Numbered from the stretch's first letter, positions 11,502 through 24,236 are shown. The stretch: DNA of 64,000 nt from Metallyticus violacea (GCA_030762175.1 CM060831.1:29089001-29153000); one strand, 5' to 3'. Translations and numbers: made by a program. The notes: generated by a model from the sequence alone, not told the origin.

Positions 11502-12661
11502 TGAGGTGATATGCAGAATATTCAGAACTGGTGCTGCCATCTAGTCAACTTACTTTGAGACTAATGACCACCGACACTTTCGAAGTAGTTCCCTTTCACA
11601 TGTATACACTGGTTCCAGCAATTCTGCCATTTTTCAAGTGCATCTTGGAAGTCATGTTCTTTGAGGGTGTTTAGCACAGACAGTGTTTCTTCTTGAATCC
11701 CCTCAATTGTGTCGAACTGATGTCTTTTCAACTTTATTTTCAGTTTGGAATAGAGCGAAGTCGCAGGGTGCCAAATCAGGTGAGTACAGTGGGGGGGGAC
11801 AATGTTGTCTTTCATCAAAAAGCTCCTGGTGAACAAGAAAATGTGACAGGTTGCATATGATGCAACAGCCAGTTTCCTTGTCGCCAAAGTTCGAGCCATC
11901 GCAAAACGTTATAGTAATGCATGGAATTCACTGTTTGGTTTGATGGGACAAATTCTTTGTGCGCAATCCCCTTGGTAACAGTGAAAACAAGAAGCATGTT
12001 CTTTACTTTGCTCTTCACTTGTCTTGCATTTTTGGTCTTGGTGAGTTTGGGCTCTTCCACTGGGAGGATTGTTTTGTCTCAGGGTCATGAGCGTACATCC
12101 AGCTCTCGTCGCTGATGATGATCCTGAACAAGAAGGTGGGGTCATCGGATACAGCCTGACAAAGCTCCGTGCAAAACTCAACATTGCGCCTTCTGATCAG
12201 CATTCAGGATCCTTGGCGCAAAGTTTGCAGTGACACGGTGCATGCCCAATTGATAGGTTAAAATTCGTTGGCATGTCCCATAACCAATTTCCACTTCATG
12301 AGCAAAGTCTTCAATGGTTCAACGTCGATCCTCACGAACAAGGTGTTTAACTTTGGCAACAATGTCAGATGTGCAGCTGACGGGCCTACTGGTGTGAGCA
12401 TCATAGCTGTACTGTCAGCCCTAAACTGAGCATGCCACTCAAACACACATGTATGACTCATGCTTTGCCCCTAAATACTTGTTGAATCATTGCAAGGGTC
12501 TCCGTAGCATTTTTCCCGAGATTTGCACAGAATTTGATGCACACTCTTTGTTCTAATCTTGGATCCATCATAAAATTGCCACACACTAGACATAGAGTAT
12601 ATCTGCTGCAACTACTGTCAAGATGGCAGAACCAGTTCTGAATATTTTGGATACCACCTCA
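11502..12661 (-). mobile_element. mariner transposon, inactivated copy
   Basis: Terminal inverted repeats about 40 bp long, TGAGGTG(A/G)TAT.C..AATATTCAGAACTGG, run inward from 11502 and from 12661, each flanked by a TA duplication (11500-11501 and 12662-12663). Minus-strand pieces in three frames give a mariner transposase: SHTCVFEWHAQF, ISDESWMYAHDPETKQSSQW, KGIAHKEFVPSNQTVNS, ELWRQGNWLLHH, and FDTIEGIQEETLSVLNTL to CIHVKGNYFE at the C-terminus, with a stop at 11561. Several frameshifts break the frame, and the LLHHDNAPAH-type motif reads LLHHMQPV, so the second catalytic Asp is gone. The element is slightly shorter than full-length mariners (~1.3 kb). Confidence 0.92.
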
Positions 12662-12663
12662 TA

Positions 12664-13700
12664 CATATTTGTTTTAATATTCTTTGTACCTCATTTGCTG
12701 AAAGAGAAGTAAAGCCATTGGTTCTAAATCATGAAGTTTTATGCGATACATTGAAGCTTCTTTGGGTGGTTGGGATAGTCTTAAAAGCTTGAATGTGTTT
12801 AAACCAGTTCTTATCCTGTTAGAAACATGTTTTCATTATTAGATTAAGTTTTTATCTGGGATTTTTCTTCAAGTGATGGGTTTTTGAAGTGCTACTGTTT
12901 ATATTTTCCAAAATATATACATAGTTCAAAATAGACCAATCAGTAGCCCAAGGTCTCCAAATAAATAAGTAAATAATGTTTCTCAAGGTGTAAATGATGT
13001 TTTATTAAGGTAAAGGCTTATAACTTCCATTTTTCCTCCCAATGGCAAGCTTTAAAAGTAATTTTTTGCTTGCTTTCCAATATATAAAAAGTAAACTAGA
13101 TTCAGTTCATGCATGGATTAAGTTTCACTGCGTGAGTTCCAGCAGAATTTTGTGAAATTCTTAAATGAATGGATCTATTGCTTTGCATTCAAGAAGGTGG
13201 TTGGGTCCTAGCAGCCAGTGCATGCAAGTGAATATTTTTATATACATTTTGTGTAGGTGACCAGTCAAATAGTCATGGTGTAGGTTAAGCCGGAACATTG
13301 CTACTTCATCCTTTCTTGCTGCTTACAAGTATTTTTCTTATTTTGTAGATCATGTTGCATTACCTAGAGTGTATCATGAAGAGGCAGTCTATTTTACACT
13401 CCTTGTAACTGTTCCATAGCTGCCCCGGTGATAGTGAGAGAGACTTATTTAGGGGAAGGTATATATGATACTTGTAAAATTTAACTTTCCTTTTTGTTTT
13501 ACTGATTCGTTTCTATATTGCTTATATTTTAACTTTGTTATTTTTGTGTATGTAAATATAATAATAAACCTGAAATTAATTCCTTTGCTCTCCCCCCCCC
13601 TTTGTATTAAGAAATAATCATTTTAAACTTTATTTTAATAAGAAAATGTTGAATTCATTTTTATTTAAAAAATTATCTAAATAAAATAATGCATTTTAGG
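12664..13700. other. Intergenic, no gene seen
   Basis: AT-rich DNA with short open frames only; no repeat recognised. Confidence 0.5.
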
Positions 13701-13726
13701 TTTTCATCTTCGGAATATTTATCTGG

Positions 13727-14339
13727 TCTCTTCTGAGTCGAAATATTTAGAACCTATGGTTTCACTTATGGAGATCAACTTAGGACATGTTTCATGGAAC
13801 ACTTGTCATTATCTTCTGCTGCTAAATAACTGTTGGATCATTCATACAAGTTGAGTAGGTAAGTATCTGGGTTGACTCTGGTGGTTTTGTGATAAACTTG
13901 AATTAAGAGCTGTCTGTTTTTGGAATATCAAAATTCATTAAATTTTGCATGTTTTTTTTTAAATAAATTCTTTCTCATATTCTTTTGGTGGTTGAACAAT
14001 TTTTAATAACTTGATGCCTTTTTCTATTTCATGGTAATACCATAAAAGGCATCATGTTCAACAACTAAAAGAATTAAATCTATGAAAAAGGATTTATTTA
14101 AAAAAATAGGAGCAAAACTTATGAATTTAAACGTCCAGGAAGCAGACAGCTCTTTATTGAAGTTAAGCACAAAACTATCAATCAACTCATATACCTACCT
14201 ATGTATCCAACTTCTACAAATGATCCAACATTTGTTTAACAGCTGAGGATGTGGACGAGTGCTCCATGAAATATGTCCTGAGTTAATCTCCTTAGATAAA
14301 ACCATAAATAGTGTTCTAAATATTTTGACTCAGAAGAGA
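13727..14339. repeat. Long palindromic foldback (two PLE-like arms)
   Basis: The left arm, from 13727 (TCTCTTCTGAGTC), and the right arm, ending at 14339 (GACTCAGAAGAGA), are inverted copies along their whole length with mismatches and small indels. The centre is an exact palindrome, ATGGTA-A-TACCAT (14031-14043). Other paired blocks are GTTGGATCATT/AATGATCCAAC, TTCATGGA.CAC/GTGCTCCATGAA, and GATGCCTTTT/AAAAGGCATC. The arms resemble the PLE terminal-type sequence at 430-495 (CAAATGATCCAACA...). I infer an inverted PLE-end duplication or a foldback element. Confidence 0.8.
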
Positions 14340-14344
14340 TTATT

Positions 14345-16430
14345 AATACGTGATTCACATTGTTAGATTCCAAATTGAATTAATTTTGAAATTTATTCAG
14401 GTATTTATTTTAACTTGCATTTCATCTTCTGAGCTGTCAAATTCAACTTTACTTTTTATGTTCTTCTGTTGCTGTTTCTATTCTTCAAATAAATTTCAGT
14501 TAAAGTCCTTATTCTCTTCTTTTAAATAAGCCCTAAGCATCTTAAAATTTTTGCTGAATTAAGAGGAACCCAAGATGCAGGCTGAAGTGGCATATTCCTC
14601 TCTTCATGTAATGGGATAGTTAAAAGATTGCATTTGGTTTATACATGAGAATGCAACGTTTTTGTTCACTGGTGTGCAAAAGGAAGCATAGTTGCATATT
14701 TATTATACACAATAGAGAGGACATGTGTGAGATGAAAAGGAAATGGATTTTCATGGTGTGCAGGTATATCTGTATTTAGTGGCAGCTCAATCTCCAATTT
14801 CTCTTTCCTCTTTAACATTCCTATGAATACCATCAAACTGGAAACAAATTGATGTCTATATAATACAACACTGACAATATGCAATCCCACACCATTATCT
14901 GATTTTTTATTTTATTCATGTGCACCATCTTACAAGAGCATGAATTTTTTTTATATCTGGATATTCACTCAGTTTCTTGGCTATGTAGTCAAATAGGAAA
15001 GGTCCTACATTTTGGGAAGTTTTTGAAATCAAACCCAACTAGAATATTGCCCTTTCTCTTGGTTTCTTAGTCAGCATGCAGCCTACCAGAAAAGTAACCT
15101 ACGGATTCCTTGACTCCAATATAATATAATATAATGCAATGAAATGATTTGGGCATTTCTTGCTGTTTTCAGAAGCAGATAAATTTGAAATCTCTTTGTT
15201 AAACAACATCATTCCTCTTTCTTCCAGTTTCTGCCTCAATTAGTTTTGCTACTTATTCAACAAAATTATTGCATTACCAGATGATCAGAACATTGTAAAT
15301 AATTTGTGAATTTGTACAAATTATTTTTTTTTAAGTTACTGAGAGAATATCTTCATTTTTTTTTATCCTCCCTTCTAAATTAACCATATAAACATCCATA
15401 GATTCAAGTTCTGCTTTCTGAAAATGTAATATCCTTTCAAAGAATTTTGCTCTGCTGTACACTTCATTGTTATGAGAGCCATTTTTATGGCTGCGGTTAA
15501 AACCCTTTTGTTAACTTAGATAAAATTTCAATATATTAATCTTTTAAACATTATGGAAACAGAGAGAAACATAATGGAAGGGGTTGGCTGTGAAGAATTT
15601 ATATTCAGACTATTAAAATTTTTATAAGAATTTTTTTTTTGTCAAAATAGGCTGAAAAATTCATTGTGGGAAGACTGCTCCTGATGTGCCCGTGTTTAAT
15701 GTATTGGACATTACGTTTTGAAATATCTCAAAAACTGTTGGATGCATTTTCCTCAAAATTTGCACATGTTCATTAAGTGAGCCTCAGTATTTATTCTTTA
15801 AATTTTTGAAAATAATGCAACAAAAAGAGGGAAATCTTCATGTACCCTTTTGTCAGAAACTATGGTGAATACACCAATGAATTTGCTGCGTGTTTTTAAG
15901 ATTCTCATTAAGGAGTAAGACAATTTCTGAAGGTATATTTTAATAAGTATTATATGAAAAAATTTAATATGAAAGTAAAACACTTGGGGGGGGGGGTAAA
16001 TTTCAGCTATAGTGCTGACTTCAGCTTCTCGGAAAAGATAATTGAAAATGTCCTTTTATATTTATTATTTAAAAAAGTATTCTTTGCAAAAGCCTCTAGT
16101 TAAACAAGGTGTTTAAAAACGATGGCAAAAAATGTACAGGTGAGAAATATAAGGTAAAAAAAACAGGAAAAGTTTCAGTAAACATGGTTTAACATTTACC
16201 CGTTTATGAGATAATTTCATTTAATTTGTTGGTTGGGGCGACCACTAAATCAAGTGCATGGATACAGAGTATGTGAGGGCTAATTCCAACAAAAGCTGTG
16301 ACAATTTCATTTAATTTATCAATAAAAGGGACAGAACAATTCGTAACCTTTAACTATGCAAAAGAAACTTTTGTTTGAATAACAGTGAGGTTTGTGCTAA
16401 TTTACTGTATTAATGAACATCAAGTGAAGA
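14345..16430. other. Intergenic, no gene seen
   Basis: AT-rich with many homopolymer runs, including a G tract at about 15987-15996. No coding or repeat signal is recognised. Confidence 0.5.
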
Positions 16431-16439
16431 CTTTTACAG

Positions 16440-17130
16440 AGGGTGTTCAAAACGCTGACCATATGCTTAAATGCAGTTCTCCTCCTCAAGACCTGCAAAT
16501 GCTATTTGGCAACCCTGAATCATTCTTCACGTGTTGGAAGGCATCTACCATATGAGACTGCAATTTTTTAGGTGTTATGGTGTCTGTTGCATAAACTAGA
16601 CTTTTTGTGTAACCTTATACACAAAAATCCAAAGCATTTAAATGCAGTGATTTGGCAAGCCATGTACAGCACCAACCATATAAATAAATTCGGAAGGTCA
16701 TTCTGCAAAAAGAGCAGACACTGCTCTCCAGTTATCTTATTAGGGAGTAAAGTGATCTAATTAAACAGTTGTTTAATATTCCTGCCCAGACATTGAATGA
16801 ACGATGTCATGCCTCCTGCACTACATGGGGATTGACATCACCACACATGACAGATGTGGAAACTGAAAATACCATCACAAGTAAACTCTGCTTTGTCTGT
16901 AAACAACATTTTTAAAAACAAAATGTTGTCTAGGGCACTTCGTTGTTCCATCTGGTGGCAGAAAGTTGCTCTGGGATGGAAATCGTACTTTTGAGAACTT
17001 GTACGTGCTATAAGGACATGGTATGTCTGCAGTAATTCCCTCTTAAGATTTACCAGGTACTGCTGCACCTATTTGCTCTTGGATAGCAACCCACCTAGTT
17101 GAAGTTCCTGAATTTACATCTATACATTCT
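16440..17130 (-). mobile_element. Degenerate DUF4817-type insect transposon
   Basis: The minus strand carries pieces of the abundant insect transposase that has the motif FTDEA.FTRDGI.N.HN.HVW. Here it reads LFTDKAEFTCDGIFSFHICHVW (16838-17068 ORF), preceded by YHVLIARTSSQKYDFHPRAT and FCHQMEQ. Further downstream on the minus strand are LHLNALDFCV and GYTKSLVYATDTITPKKLQS, matching PLDFF.WGY.KSLVY.TPV near the C-terminus. Stops and frameshifts separate the pieces and the central part is missing. Terminal repeats are not certain; GAGGGTGTTCAAAACGCTGA near 16439 may be one end. Family placement is by motif memory. Confidence 0.7.
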
Positions 17131-18798
17131 AACACCCTTTCTTCTACGTCAGGAATCATGGTCTGTCTGGTTGTGCTTGGTTTGCAAATGTCCAATTTTC
17201 CTGAAGGCATTGATATATCCTAGTGAAGGCTGTGCACTGCCTTTTGTTGGGGAAAAGATTTTGCATAAATGCCCAGCTGTCAGCTTTGCCATACAGAAGT
17301 GAATGTCTACATATTTTACATTGCTGTACTTTCTTTCCATGTTTACAAATCTTTTAATAAAATCTTGATATGAAATAACCTCGGTTCACAATATAGATAA
17401 CAACCACATATCAATTACTTGGTTTATGTTTATTACTAAGGCTCAAGCATTGAGGGGAAGGATATGGAAGAGTGTCACATGTGTACGAAGCCTGAATGTT
17501 GTTGGTTTACAGTATCCAGGTGCTATTCAGTTATGGTGCTAACAACAAAATTAATGCCATTGTCTCATAATTTACAGACCCATGTTTACTGGAATGCCTC
17601 TTTTAGCTTGCAATTCTCACCTGTAAATTTTTTCCCGGCATTTCTGAAACATTTTGTTTATCATAAAGAAAGTAATAATATAATAAGGCCCACACTTAAT
17701 TGTACATATAGTGAATATTTTGAGATAATCGTTTGAGTTGTTTGTGAGATATTTCCAAATGTAATATTTTGGTATTTTAAAACCATTTTTAAAAACTCAA
17801 ATCAACTTCTAATTTTTTTACTTTTAGCTTAGATCTTGACCTAAATAATGCTTGGATTTTTATACTTCTATCTTCAAAAGATAAATTTAGAAGGTATTTT
17901 ATATCCAAAAATGTGTCAAATTATAAGCTGGTTGGAAAAAAAAATGTTAAAAGTTTTTAAAAATGCCTTGTTCAAAAATCCAGCAATTACAAATAACATC
18001 TGTACCTAAATGTGTGCAAAGTTCCCTTCTCCAAGCTGAAGTACTTTCAAAGAAAAGGGTATATAATGTTCAAATAATTAAAAGGCAGAGATAGGAAATA
18101 AAAACCATACAATTACATCTTAAGACATTGCATCTAACCCTTTAATTAGATATTTGTTTCTGTAAGTTAACGTAACTGGATGGGAAAAAGTGCATTTTAC
18201 TCTGCATATTGCTACAGTTAATTATAACAAAGCAAGTCAATTTGGTTTAAAACAACTGTATTGTAAAATGTTACAAATTTACTTTCCATTGATTTTATAG
18301 CAACAGTACAGCATATAAAAATGGAACTTGGAAGTCCTTTGTATATTGTATTTTGCCTAAGCATGGTGATCTCCCCCCCTCCAAATGTATTTCCGTGGTA
18401 GAGCTTTTATTTTGAAGAGCATAACTTCCTAACGAGAGAAAATGTTGATATTGTATCAAGACTAATTGTACAGTTAGAAGTATTTGAGTATATCAGCACT
18501 ATTATAGATGATCTTAAATTTAAAGAATATGCCTTGTAACTGCACTATAACAAAAATAACTTCACTTTGAACTTAATTTGTGTAAGTTGATTCATCTGGT
18601 TACAAAATGTTGGCTTGAAGTTTGATAGCTTCACCCTATATATTTTTAACTTATGTTTTCAGACACAATTTCTGAACTATGTCATTACTTATCTTCATTT
18701 GTCTGGAATGCTTTTATATCTATACTTCTGTGCTTACTGTCCAAATGATTCCAAATTCTCAATTCTTCTCCTAAAGCACATTTTTCTGTTATTTTAAA
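17131..18798. other. Intergenic, no gene seen
   Basis: AT-rich; short open frames only, without protein-like composition. Confidence 0.5.
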
Positions 18799-19441
18799 TA
18801 CAGTAAAATGCCTCATATCTAAAAATTCCAAATAACTGGTAATACCAAATCAATAGCATATTTCAGTAAGAAAAGAAAGGAAAAAAGCAATACAATTCCA
18901 GGCACAGTCATTTTGGTGAAATTTTTGTCTTCTAATAGCATTCATAATAAGTACAGCATATGGGCACGGCATGACTTCATAGCAGTGATCATTGAATGCC
19001 AATATGGAGTGACTTAACACTTTACAGTGGCAAGCTTGATAATATTGCAGCTGCACACTGCCACACATGTGAATAATAGATAAAATGAATTCACCAGCTG
19101 CTACGAGATGAATTCCATTAAGCACAGGGGATATGTTATGCTTAAATAGAATTTTGAGCTGTTGGATAAAATGGAAAAGGTGTTTAGTAGGACACAGTTA
19201 ATGGAGAATCATTGTGTACTACATTTTTGTCTTCATAGTTGCAATGTTGGTTACACCAAGTTAATTACTGAAAATAAATGTTGTAAATAATGGGGAATTT
19301 TCACAGTGAAATATAGTATAACTGCAATCTTTAGGAAGAAATCACTTAAATTTCACTAATTTTGACATGTTTTGAAGGCTGTTGCCTTTATAATCAGCAT
19401 GGTTCTGCTGTTAGCTTTCCAGCATGTATTAAGATGTCGCT

Positions 19442-19696
19442 TTATAGATTTTGCAAATTTAATGATGAGGTTACTGTTTGGAATATCAAAATTAACTTTT
19501 TCTTTGATTTTGTTTGATGTCCTTTGTAGTCTGGTGATGTCTTATGCTTGTTTTTAAATGTTTCCATTTTCTTATTTATCAAATCTGTTGTGCAGTCATC
19601 TTTGTATGATATATCTATGATTTTTTTATATTTAAATTTGTATTCTGTCTTGCTTACTGGTAGGTTTGTTAATCTTAATGTATCACCTGCAAACAA
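19442..19696 (-). mobile_element. Penelope-like element fragment (thumb/linker)
   Basis: The minus-strand frame reads RLTNLPVSKTEYKFKYKKII, then DISYKDDCTTDLINKKMETF and KNKHKTS. This aligns with RLVNVTMNKEEYELETNNIM, then DIAIENGFKQEVVHKKIDRT and KNKK, in the PLE copy at 23500-24228, so it is the region between the reverse transcriptase and the GIY-YIG domain. It joins directly to an RTE-like fragment of the opposite strand at about 19690. Confidence 0.65.
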
Positions 19697-20620
19697 TTAA
19701 ACAGATCATGGAGAAGATGGAGGAATTTGATCTACAGTTGTATATTGCCTTGGTTGACTATACCAAAGCCTTTGACTCCATAGAACACCAAAGTATGATC
19801 CAGGCACTATCAAGACAAGGAGTTGAACAAAAATACATAAGACTACTAGCCAAACTGTACAGTAAATTATATATGAAGGTAGCAACAACAACCCTTCAAA
19901 CAAGGTAGAGGGGTAAGGCAAGGTGACCCAATCTCCCCGAAAATTCACAAGCATATAAGAGGAAATATTCTGCAAAGTAAAATGGGGAAACAGATTTGGA
20001 ATTAACATTAAAGGATACAAACTCTCAAATCTTTTAGATTTGCAGATGACATTGTCCTATTTGCCAGATTAGCAGAGAGCCTTCAAAGAATGCTACAAGA
20101 TCTCAACAAGCACCGTAAAACTGCCGGTCAATCTATGAACATGGAGAGCATTCTGGTCATTGAAATTCATGCTGATGGACAATACTTTGAGCCGAAAACT
20201 GAGGTTAGATGTGCTGGACTCATGCATATTACCAACACTACTATATGGATGCCAAACTTAGAGCCTAACAAAAGCTCAAAAAAATACTATTAGAATCTGC
20301 CAATATTAAATGAAGCAGAAAAATCTACGGATATCCCTCATGGATAAAATATCATCTGTGAAATTAAAAATGTTAGGGTTAAAGCCCAATGTGCAAATAG
20401 CCTGAAATGAAAATGGGGCAACCATGTAGCAATGCTTCTGAGCAGAAGATAGGGACAAATAGCTACCACATGGGATCTACAAATCGGTATAAAAGAAAGA
20501 GGAAGACCAAGAATGAGGTGGGTAGACTCCTTCAGAAAAGCACCCTGAACCAATGTAGCATGGAACTGCAATACCTAGAAGAGCCTAGAACAGAGCTGCT
20601 GATGGATAACTAGGGGCAAT
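19690..20620 (+). mobile_element. RTE-like non-LTR retrotransposon fragment (RT and C-terminus)
   Basis: The plus strand reads LYIALVDYTKAFDSIEHQSM, then IQALSRQGVEQKYIRLLAKLY (RT palm motif A). After frameshifts comes RGVRQGDPISPK-like sequence (19908-19945), then RFADDIVLFAR (20036-20068), the catalytic FADD motif. Further on, VTMWDLQIGIKERGRPRMRWV-like sequence (20475-20520) is the C-terminal signature of RTE/jockey-type ORF2. The 5' half with the endonuclease is missing. Several frameshifts and stops make it inactive. Confidence 0.8.
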
Positions 20621-21017
20621 AGTGAAAGGGATACAAACTTATAATATAAAGACTTGCAACACTTGAATCTTCTAGTTAAATTGGTGTTAAACTTGTAAAA
20701 TAAGAATCATTATGGACTTAAATTATAGGGACTAGCTCACCATATGAGAAATCAATGAGCCTTTCCCACTTGCAGAGGCCCTAGTCCTGAATGGAATAAA
20801 ATTAGTGAAATGTGAGTGATTTCCTCATAAAAAAAATTGCAAACTGAAAATAAAGCTTGTATTTCAAACTTTACTTTTAAAAATGCATATGAAAAATGCT
20901 CATTGTTCTGCTGTATGTCTCTACATAACCTTTAAAATATTTTTCAGTTATCCCACAAAATTGGTTATCCAGCACTGAATTTTTTCCATAATAGCTCTAA
21001 TATGAGAGATTTTACAT

Positions 21018-23100
21018 TATTTTAAAACCAGTATTTTGTGTTAAGCACTATCGGTATGGAATGGTTCTTGGAGTTTCTGTAAATATATTTGAAGTAACAT
21101 ACTTAATGTAAGCTGCAAAAAAATTCTTGACCATTGTACCGCGTTTAGGTTTTCAATCACCCAACCCTACTTATTATTCATGTGAACTTCCAGAAAAGGC
21201 CATTTTGTTTGTTGGCCAACTTTTCATATGAATGGTAATCTGCAGTAACCAACTTGGAAATATAAATATATATATATATAGCAGAGAACTGACTATAGTT
21301 ATTCATTTATGCAAATTACTTGGAGAATAATTTTACAGCAATCCAGAAATATTCATTAACAGAATGATATTGTTGATTATTTGGAAGACAATATTATGAC
21401 ATATATATTAAAATAGTTTTGTATTTGTACTACTATTTTGACATGATCTTAGTCATATCTATTTTAAAACATGGCAAAATAAAATGGTTTAGTGCCAACT
21501 GCACCAGGAAAGAAAATTATATTAGCTACTGCCCCCCTAATGAATTAGAGATTTTTTCCCCCCTCCATACACAGTATATATATAAATAAATTTAAGAACA
21601 AAACTGTTGAGATGACATTAGTTTTCATCAGAGAAGATTATGAAATAGTGTATTTTTTATTATCACAGCTGTTACTTAGAACTAAACGTGTGTGTATTGG
21701 GGTTAAATGTTCGAGTTTTAAACTGCAGGAGACTATCTTTCTTGATATAATGTGTTTGCTGCTGCTTTTATTTTATGTAAAAGGGAGAAAAAAGAGAATG
21801 CCTTCAAGCATAGAAAAAAAAACTTGTGGCTGGCACTTGGAAATAATAGCCATCAATACAGAATGGCAAAAAGTTTTGAAAAGTGGTTGTCCTTTCCTAC
21901 ATTTTTGGTAGTTTGAACAGTTGTGAAATTATTTGAATGCAGCACAAGAATATATAGAAGTTAATATAACTGCTTGGTTAAAGAAGTTTTTTTCAGTCTA
22001 TTTCTTGTAACCTAAGTGACTATGTAAGGAATTTTAGAGTTTTTGGAATCATACCAAAACTTTTATGCCTTAGCTTTGCTATATTGCTTGTAAAATATGA
22101 ATATAATAACTAATAAGATGTAAGAAAGTTTGTACCCAAGTAAACTTTTTCCTGCATAAAAGGAAATATTAATAGAGTAGCCTAGTATAAAAGAAAATCT
22201 TCCTGTTAGTAACCTTAATGTGCTTCCATTTGAAAATACTGAAGCTGCTTACTGTGGTGTTTGTTGACAATGTGCTATTTGTACTGCGTTTCAGTATGTC
22301 CAGTACATGAACAATCTTTTTGAATTAAGGAAATAGTTACCTAATGACTGGGATAATGTCATTGCAGTAGGGGTCAATCACCTTGGTATTACAAGCTCAC
22401 ATACAAGTGTAATTGTGTAGTGTGTTAAAAAATGCATGATGGGGACACAAATCATAAAGTCTGTTGCAGAAATAGCTAAAAATACATAACATATGTAGCA
22501 ACAATTACAGTATGTTGTTTCTTGTGATTTTGCACTTCACTGAACAGAAGATCGCAGGTTCGATCTTGTTTTTTGAGTTTTTTCTTTTGAAAATGCCTTC
22601 ATTTACATGGGAAATATACCAGTTGTTTGCAAGTTAGATTTAGTTTGCTGGTACTGCAAAAATCCTTGGCATGTTTACCTCAGGATGAAAATGAAATAAG
22701 AAAAACAATTTTCTTAACACAGATCCATCTGCTAAGTGTTCCAGGCTTTGTGCTGAGTAGGTTGAGAATCCTTAATCCAAAATCTGAAGCTTTTGATCAT
22801 TTACAGCTGCAGTCAAATTTTTAAGACAAAAGATGTTTTGAAAGCCTCAGCTGCAGTAATCCTTTTTAGTGTACTCTCAGATTTCTTCAAGTTAGCACTC
22901 CCATAAAAAATAAAAACCAAGATTATGGAGCTACTCTAAAATGGAAGTGAGAAAACTGGTAAAGTCTGTGTTGTCATTCCTGTAAAATCATATTTGGATA
23001 TGCATGAAGCAAGCAATTGGACAAAAATAAAATTGCACTTACGTCAATAACAGTTTCCAAGCCAAGACAATTTTATGCTTACATTTTAAAAAATTGAGTC
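21018..23100. other. Intergenic, no gene seen
   Basis: AT-rich. A lone B-box-like GATCGCAGGTTCGATC at 22550-22566 hints at a decayed tRNA-derived repeat. GTTGAGAATCCTTAATCC near 22761 resembles a pogo-type end (compare 25700). There is no coding signal. Confidence 0.45.
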
Positions 23101-23129
23101 GAGTTTGTAACATACACACCACTAAAATT

Positions 23130-23652
23130 CAATCAAATGGAAGACTAGTTTCGGGAGCCATCGCTCCTATTGTCAGTTCCTGGTCAACTGCTGGCCTCGC
23201 TGTTTGTGGTAGATCGATTCATCTCTGGTGGAGGTTTAATGAGCTTTTGTATTAGTACATCACTTGGCAAGATTTCGAAATTAAAAACTTTCTCTTTATT
23301 CTTCCAAATATAGATGTTTTCCCAGACTGTTAAGTTCAGTTTTTCCTTTAATATTTTTAAGTAATTTGGGCTTTTTATTAATGTTATGTTATTCTTTCCA
23401 AAAGTGCCAAGCCACCGCCAATTTTTCTTCTTGTTTTTGGTTTATATTCCATGTTTCTTTTGGTCTTTCCAATATAAACTTTTTCATAATCATTACAGTT
23501 CATCTGATATATTCCTGATTTAGCTTCTTCTTGTTGGTTATCTTCTTTTTGTCTTGAGTCAAGAATATTTTTAATGGAATAATTATTTTTTGGAGCCAAA
23601 ACAACAATGTTGTATCTTTTAAAAATCTTTTGAAATTTATGAAAGGCTGTTT

Positions 23653-23686
<34 letters not shown>

Positions 23687-24236
23687 ATAGGAGTAAGTGT
23701 AGTGGTGTCTCTAATTTTCTTTTTATTCTTTGTTCTGTCTATTTTCTTGTGCACAACTTCTTGTTTGAAGCCATTTTCTATAGCTATATCCATTATATTA
23801 TTCGTTTCCAGTTCATATTCCTCTTTGTTCATTGTAACATTAACCAGTCTGTATGCAAGACTATTTAAAACTGCATGTTTTTGGGAAACTGGATTAAAAC
23901 TGTTATATTTAATGTAATTATCCGTGTGTGTAGGTTTTCTGTATATGCCAAAGTTTAGGTGATTTTCTTTTTTAATTATCTTAATATCCAAGAAAGGTAA
24001 CTCTTTATTGCATTCTCTCTCCATAGTGAATTTAACTGTTTTTTCCTGTAAGTTAAGTAACTTTAGTGCATCATCCAAGTGTCTTTCTGGTACTATTGCA
24101 AAAATATCAACATAGTGGTACCAAGTCTTAAATATCCAAGGGAAACTATTTACTATTCTAATTTCTAATGCACATTGCTTTTGCAATATGTGAAATAAAA
24201 GTAAAATTGGAAGAACTACATTTCTCATCCTTTGAT
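23130..24236 (-). mobile_element. Penelope-like element, 3' half (RT-linker-GIY-YIG)
   Basis: From 24236 leftward the minus strand reads MRNVVLPILLLF (motif like MGNPLSPILA), then QKQCALEI, WYHYVDIFAIVPERHLDDAL, VKFTMERECNKELPFLDIKI, NFGIYRKPTHTDNYIKYNS, and in the next frame GIYQMNCNDYEKVYIGKTKR. This is PLE reverse transcriptase palm, thumb, linker and the start of GIY-YIG. The YVDD catalytic motif reads YVD-I, having lost one Asp codon. A poly-T/A run at 23649-23682 interrupts the linker. At 23180-23140 the reverse strand has CTGACAATA, a GGAGC/GCTCC hairpin and CGAAAC, a hammerhead-like motif just downstream of the coding part. Confidence 0.9.
23649..23682. repeat. Poly-T tract inside PLE
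   Basis: About 34 consecutive T on the plus strand (poly-A on the element's own strand), interrupting the PLE linker frame. Confidence 0.95.

Larger units (their letters stand above)
18801..21017. mobile_element. Possible pogo/Tigger-like element limits
   Basis: TA|CAGTAAAATGCCTCATATCTA at 18799 and the reverse complement of 21000-21019, TA|ATGTAAAATCTCTCATATTAGA, form an imperfect inverted pair with TA on the outside. The motif CAGTAAAA.CCTC is like pogo/Tigger ends. No transposase of that type was seen inside; the interval instead holds PLE and RTE fragments. Tentative. Confidence 0.25.

Noticed and set aside
23630..23917. 95-aa plus ORF starting with a poly-Phe run
   Set aside because: Antisense of the PLE fragment across its poly-T tract.
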